In this document: piece by piece, positions 11,801 through 15,179 of the stretch
How positions within the stretch are numbered: position 1 is the stretch's first letter
Layout of the letters: the number at the start of each line of letters is the position of its first letter
From: Candidatus Moraniibacteriota bacterium
Lineage (GTDB): Bacteria > Patescibacteriota > Minisyncoccia > Moranbacterales > UBA2206
Length of the DNA stretch: 15,179 nt
NCBI GenBank assembly: GCA_027351145.1
Contig: DAIEIZ010000077.1
Span: forward strand, 1 to 15,179
Direction: 5' to 3'
Notes under the pieces: model-generated
What the model was told of the DNA's origin: nothing
Seen by the model: only the letters and a program-made list of their open reading frames with translations
The model's database searches: none
Position numbers and translations under genes: made by a program

Positions 11801-12913
11801 ATGCGAAACAATGGAGAAAATAGAGGCAAGCGAATGGTTTCGATATGCATTGTAATTTTCTCGGTTTTTATCTGCGGCTTTGGACTTATCTATCTCAATC
11901 GTTCGAACGCAAAAATAGCTAGTGGACAAAAAATGGAAACAGCCTCAAAAAAGGCTGTTTCTTTGCCGAAAGAGCCTGCGCTGGAGAATAAAAATATTGG
12001 TTTTTTCTTTGCAGGAGATGTGATGCTTGACCGATATATTTTGACCATTGCCCAGAGGAGAGGCGCGGGATTTCTTACTGAAAAAATGCAAAGTCTTTTT
12101 TCTGGTCCAGATGAAATAGTTTTTAATTTAGAAGGGCCGGTGACGAAAAATAATTCTGTGTCGAAAGAAACACTGATTGGCGACAAAGACAATATGCGTT
12201 TTACTTTCGATGCGAACGTGACAAGAAACTTTTTACAAAGTTCGCGTGCCAATTCCGTTTTTATTGGTAATAATCATATTTTGGATTTCGGTAAGGATGG
12301 ACTCGCTGAAACGGAAAGTTTTTTCAGAGCAAATAATTTTAGTTATTTTGGGGATGCTAATGCTCAAAATGAGCCATTAACAAAAGAAATTAATAATAAA
12401 AAAGTAGCCTATGTCGCTTTTAATAAGTTTTTAGGAGAAGATGCGCGGAGTGTTGGTGAAAAAGTGCGACAGCTAAAAAAAACAAATGATTTCGTGGTGG
12501 TTTATGCGCACTGGGGAATAGAATATGCCAAAACAGCAAGTGATAAACAAAAAGAGCAAGCGCATCAATTTATTGATGCGGGAGCGGATCTAATTATTGG
12601 ATCGCACCCGCATGTTGTCGAGCCTGTTGAAATTTATAAAAATAAAGCGATCTTTTATTCTTTGGGAAACCTTGTCTTTGATCAATATTTTTCTCCTGAG
12701 ACAACGGAGGGATTGGCGGTTGTTGTTTCTGTGAAAAATGATAACTTAGATTTCTACCTTTTGCCACTAAGCCTTAATCACGATGGAAGCACGACACTTT
12801 CGGAGGGAAAAAATAAAAATGATTTGCTTTTTTGGCTTGCAGAAAACAGCACTGTTTCTGATAAGCTTAAAAACAGCATAAAATCAGGGCATTTTCAAAT
12901 AGAAAAAAAATGA
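11801..12913 (+). CDS. CapA-family (PGA_cap) metallophosphatase-like protein
   Basis: 370 aa. An N-terminal membrane anchor (SICIVIFSVFICGFGLIYL, about 13-31) leads to the CapA domain: FFFAGDVMLDR (about 68-78), VFNLEGPV, FIGNNHILDFGKDGL, VVVYAHWGIEY, IIGSHPHVVEPVE and FYSLGNLVFDQ. The D, N and H residues of these motifs match the metal-binding pattern of calcineurin-like phosphatases used by this family. CapA is needed for poly-gamma-glutamate capsule synthesis or anchoring in Bacillus, but most homologues lack capBC, as here, and their substrate is unknown. It probably acts outside the membrane. The ATG at 11801 is used; the M at 11834 (MVSICIVIF), just before the membrane helix, is an alternative. 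Confidence 0.9.
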   Translation: MRNNGENRGKRMVSICIVIFSVFICGFGLIYLNRSNAKIASGQKMETASKKAVSLPKEPALENKNIGFFFAGDVMLDRYILTIAQRRGAGFLTEKMQSLFSGPDEIVFNLEGPVTKNNSVSKETLIGDKDNMRFTFDANVTRNFLQSSRANSVFIGNNHILDFGKDGLAETESFFRANNFSYFGDANAQNEPLTKEINNKKVAYVAFNKFLGEDARSVGEKVRQLKKTNDFVVVYAHWGIEYAKTASDKQKEQAHQFIDAGADLIIGSHPHVVEPVEIYKNKAIFYSLGNLVFDQYFSPETTEGLAVVVSVKNDNLDFYLLPLSLNHDGSTTLSEGKNKNDLLFWLAENSTVSDKLKNSIKSGHFQIEKK

Positions 12914-12921
12914 GCTATAAT
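12893..12921 (+). promoter_or_regulatory. Candidate htpX promoter
   Basis: A perfect TATAAT (12916-12921) overlaps the end of the capA-like gene, with TTTCAA (12893-12898) at 17 bp, a weak -35. It would give a leader of about 28 nt. Confidence 0.45.
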
Positions 12922-12955
12922 TTAGAGCGGAAAGACTAAGTGATAAAAAATTTTT

Positions 12956-13861
12956 ATGGCAACATTATACGATCAAGCGGATAAGAATACGCGTTTAACT
13001 TGGGTCTATATCACCGGTTTTTTGGTTTTTGTGATTGGTGTCGGTTATGTTTTTGCCGGGGCAATGAATAATAGCGCAATTCTTTATATCGCCGTAATTT
13101 TTTCGATTGTGATGAGTTTTGCGTCTTATTGGTGGAGTGACAAGATTGTTCTTTCAATGAGCAACGCTAAGCCGGTTGATCATGACAGTAATCGAGACAT
13201 TTATCATTTAGTGGAAAATCTTTGTATTACAGCGGGACTTCCCGTGCCAAAAATTTATATCATCGAAGATAGCGCCATGAATGCTTTCGCCACCGGACGC
13301 GATCCTGAACACGGAGTGATTTGTCTCACAACGGGAATTATCATTCGTTTGGAAAAAGCAGAACTGGAAGGCGTGATTGCGCATGAACTGTCACACATTG
13401 GGAATCGCGATATTTTGCTTTCCACGGTCGTGGTAGTGCTAGTTGGATTTGTGGCACTGATGGCTGATTGGTTCCGCAATTGGACGTTTTGGGGCGGAGG
13501 AAGGCGGAGTCGCAGCAATGATAGTGAAGGCGGCCAATTACAATTGATTTTATTTATTCTTGCTATCTTGCTTTCTATTCTGGCACCAATTGCCGGAGTT
13601 TTAATGCAATTGGCAATTTCAAGAAAGAGAGAATTTTTGGCAGATGCCGATGGAGCGCTATTGACTCGCTATCCGGAAGGACTAGCTTCGGCTTTGGAAA
13701 AAATTTCTGCTGATCCGACACCGCTCAAAGAAGCCAATCGAGCAACCGCGCATCTTTTTATTGCCAACCCTTTTCGTGGAAAAAAAGTTTCTGCATTATT
13801 TCAAACTCACCCGCCGATTAAAGATCGAGTGAGAGTTTTGCGGGGGATGGATATAAAATAA
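12956..13861 (+). CDS. htpX: HtpX-like membrane zinc metalloprotease (M48)
   Basis: 301 aa, usual HtpX size. Two N-terminal membrane helices (about 15-58, WVYITGFLVFVIGVGYVFA and AILYIAVIFSIVMSFASYW), the cytosolic segment with PKIYIIEDSAMNAFATGRDP, and the zinc site HELSH (about residue 143) with downstream glutamate in REFLADADGALLTRYPEGLA. Two more membrane helices (about 160-172 and 195-220) lie between. HtpX degrades misfolded membrane proteins in other bacteria. The stop TAA overlaps the next ATG by one base (TAATG), implying translational coupling. The proline-rich SHTHPP end reads TQTHPPIKDRVRVLRGM-like (FQTHPPIKDRVRVL here). Confidence 0.95.
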   Translation: MATLYDQADKNTRLTWVYITGFLVFVIGVGYVFAGAMNNSAILYIAVIFSIVMSFASYWWSDKIVLSMSNAKPVDHDSNRDIYHLVENLCITAGLPVPKIYIIEDSAMNAFATGRDPEHGVICLTTGIIIRLEKAELEGVIAHELSHIGNRDILLSTVVVVLVGFVALMADWFRNWTFWGGGRRSRSNDSEGGQLQLILFILAILLSILAPIAGVLMQLAISRKREFLADADGALLTRYPEGLASALEKISADPTPLKEANRATAHLFIANPFRGKKVSALFQTHPPIKDRVRVLRGMDIK

Positions 13862-14238
13862 TGCTTGGAAAAGAACCTAAAAACACCAGCCGCTACTTCT
13901 GGACCGAACACGCGAAATTCAAGATGCGGTTCTATGGCTTGAGTGAGCAAAAAGTTTTGGGTGTAATTAGTAGCCCCAAAAGAAAAGAAGAGGGGATTGT
14001 GGAAAAAACTATCGCAGTGATGAAGCCGGTTTTGCCAAAGGTTATTGATGGAAAAGAGGTTTGGAAGCAGGAGGTTTGGGTGATGTACCAAAAAAAATGT
14101 AAAAATAAAAAATCAAAATGCAAAATTTTGGAAAAAAATTCTCTGAAAATAATTAGCGCCTGGCGGTATCCGGGGGTAAGTCCGCAGAAAAATCCGATTC
14201 CGGAGGAAATTTTATGGGAGCTTTCAAGAATTTCCTAG
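13861..14238 (+). CDS. DUF4258-like small protein with a repeat-derived insert
   Basis: 125 aa. The segment YFWTEHAKFKMRFYGLSEQKV, then VLGVISSPKRKEEG, resembles the H-A-x-x-(R/K)-M-x-x-x-G-(I/L) start of DUF4258 and related RelE/BrnT-fold proteins. The end SAWRYPGVSPQKNPIPEEIL is conserved-looking but not known to me. Lysine-rich KKCKNKKSKCKILEK (about 79-93) is coded by an AT-rich repeat (AAAAATCAAAATGCAAAATTTTGG) like those in the Mur ligase and is probably an insertion. Coupled to htpX by a one-base overlap; whether it works with the protease is unknown. Family assignment is by resemblance only. Confidence 0.6.
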   Translation: MLGKEPKNTSRYFWTEHAKFKMRFYGLSEQKVLGVISSPKRKEEGIVEKTIAVMKPVLPKVIDGKEVWKQEVWVMYQKKCKNKKSKCKILEKNSLKIISAWRYPGVSPQKNPIPEEILWELSRIS

Positions 14239-14311
14239 CCTTAGTCTTGCGGATATCCGGGGTTGTGGTAATATAATAGGTAAGTTCATCCCCCATCACT
14301 TTTTTACTTTC

Positions 14312-14341
14312 TTAACTTTTTTAAAGAGTCTTTTGTATAAT
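14312..14341 (+). promoter_or_regulatory. Candidate promoter of the DUF4870-like gene
   Basis: A perfect TATAAT at 14336-14341 with TTAACT (14312-14317) 18 bp upstream. A second TATAAT at 14272-14277 has TTGCGG 19 bp upstream. Confidence 0.45.
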
Positions 14342-14411
14342 CAAAATTAAGTAATCTAAACAAACCTTTTCGCACACATCGCGAACGCGAGTGAAAAAGT
14401 GGAGGGGCGAA

Positions 14412-14441
14412 ATGAAAAAATATGGACGAACAAAAAAATGA
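14412..14441 (+). CDS. Possible 9-codon leader ORF overlapping the DUF4870-like gene
   Basis: ATG at 14412 is 4 nt after GGAGGGG (14401-14407), better placed than the ATG at 14422. It encodes MKKYGRTKK and stops at TGA 14439-14441, in another frame from the main gene. It may be a translational coupling peptide or just chance. Confidence 0.3.
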   Translation: MKKYGRTKK

Positions 14442-14802
14442 AACTGGCTCACAGCCTGCAGCTCCAGTCGTTGCGCCGCAGGGAGGCAAGGAGGATGTGG
14501 AAAAAAATAAGGCGATGGCAATCATTGGCTACATTATTCCAATTCTGTTTTTCATCCCACTATTATCAGAAGCAAAAAATAGTCCTTTTGCCAAATTTCA
14601 CGCCAATCAACAACTAAACCTTTTTCTCGCTGCGATTGTGGTGAATGTTGTGGGAACAATCATTCCGATTCTTGGTTGGTTTATTATCTTGCCGCTAGGT
14701 TCAATTTTGATTCTGGTTTTAGCTATTATTGGCATCATTAATGGAGCAAAAGGTGAAATGAAAAAGTTGCCGATTATCGGCGGATTTGAGCTGATTAAAT
14801 AG
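14422..14802 (+). CDS. DUF4870-like (Tic20-like) small membrane protein
   Basis: 126 aa. A hydrophilic, alanine/glutamine-rich N-terminus (to about 28) precedes three hydrophobic segments (AMAIIGYIIPILFFIPLL about 31-48, LNLFLAAIVVNVVGTIIPIL about 66-85, FIILPLGSILILVLAIIGII about 88-107). The loop NSPFAKFHANQQLNLFL fits the DUF4870 pattern of a membrane segment followed by H-x-x-Q/N and a second segment. The end KLPIIGGFELIK is typical of the family. Role unknown. The GGAGGGG ribosome site is 15 nt from this ATG, unusually far. A strong terminator follows. Confidence 0.8.
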   Translation: MDEQKNETGSQPAAPVVAPQGGKEDVEKNKAMAIIGYIIPILFFIPLLSEAKNSPFAKFHANQQLNLFLAAIVVNVVGTIIPILGWFIILPLGSILILVLAIIGIINGAKGEMKKLPIIGGFELIK

Positions 14803-14822
14803 GTTTTTGTAATTTCAAAAAG

Positions 14823-14855
14823 CAGACAAGCCTTGCGGGGTTGTCTGTTTTTGTT
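14823..14855 (+). terminator. Intrinsic terminator after the DUF4870-like gene
   Basis: CAGACAA (14823-14829) pairs with TTGTCTG (14841-14847), with CC/GG pairs inside, followed by TTTTTGTTTG. Confidence 0.85.
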
Positions 14856-14989
14856 TGTTGTGCCAATATAAGATAGTGCTACGAAAATATAAGAGTGCAA
14901 ATAGATAGCCATTTAATTTTTTCATACTTTTGCAATAACTTATATTTTTGTGGTTAATAATTTAATAAAAGTTTACAATTATAAACAGT

Positions 14990-15179
14990 ATGATAATGAA
15001 AAAAAAGACTAAAATAGTGGCTACAATCGGACCAGCTTCCGATTCAAAGGAGGTTTTGCGCGAGTTGATTCAAGCAGGTCTTAATGTTTGTCGGATCAAT
15101 TTTTCCCATGGAACTCATGAGACAAACGGCAAAGTAATTACGATGGTGCGAGAGCTTTCTGAGGAGCTGAATATTCCAG
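14990..15179 (+). CDS. pyk: Pyruvate kinase, N-terminal part (cut by window edge)
   Basis: 63 residues are visible from ATG 14990 (MIMKKKTKIVATIGPASDS); the ATG at 14996 is equally possible. KIVATIGPAS and AGLNVCRINFSHGTHE are the standard opening of pyruvate kinase, including the R-x-N-F-S-H-G block that binds ADP/metal and phosphoenolpyruvate. The enzyme makes pyruvate and ATP at the end of glycolysis. It follows a terminator and an AT-rich spacer of about 135 nt, so it probably has its own promoter (TATAAA at about 14981 is very close to the start and uncertain). No Shine-Dalgarno is seen. Confidence 0.96.
   Translation, partial: MIMKKKTKIVATIGPASDSKEVLRELIQAGLNVCRINFSHGTHETNGKVITMVRELSEELNIP

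Overview
The window looks like part of a genome from the Candidate Phyla Radiation (Patescibacteria). It is AT-rich, with short genes and many CPR-type proteins: an ORF6N-domain protein, MNT/HEPN pairs, a FemAB-like ligase beside a short MurE-like ligase, LemA, a CapA-like protein, HtpX and a DUF4870-like membrane protein. Simple-sequence repeats sit inside several reading frames. TGA is used as a stop (end of the intact mntA and of the capA-like gene), so the code is the standard bacterial one. The phylum is inferred from gene style only.

Layout. 1-1190 (minus): the N-terminal part of a TrmB-like regulator and an ORF6N protein with a near-consensus promoter. 1286-1920 (plus): no gene, but a strong promoter followed by about 600 nt of nested complementary segments, read here as a large structured non-coding RNA. 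1890-2630 (minus): an intact MNT/HEPN toxin-antitoxin operon with its terminator, its genes bracketed by a perfect 17-bp inverted repeat. 2639-4728 (plus): two cassettes built to one plan: a 57-nt hairpin with covarying stem, a leader, an orphan ORF with a hairpin in almost every stretch, a nearly identical element of about 57 nt after the stop codon, and a terminator-like hairpin. 4739-6827: a large coiled-coil-type protein with a possible GNAT-like C-terminus. 6841-7500 (minus): a second, decayed MNT/HEPN pair. 7551-14855: housekeeping and envelope genes (ruvA, femAB-like, murE-like, DUF212/PAP2-like on minus, lemA, capA-like, htpX, DUF4258-like, DUF4870-like). From 14990: the start of pyruvate kinase.

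How the genes fit together. ruvA serves Holliday-junction processing. The FemAB-like and Mur ligase genes are 5 nt apart and probably act together on peptidoglycan precursors. lemA, capA-like, htpX and the next small gene form an envelope-related plus-strand run. The accessory block at about 1200-4740 is different: the orphan ORFs are richer in GC than the flanking genes, and all recognised G.T pairs make sense only for plus-strand RNA (or plus single-stranded DNA). The twin hairpin-rich cassettes and the adjacent structured RNA are the strongest candidates for something undescribed.
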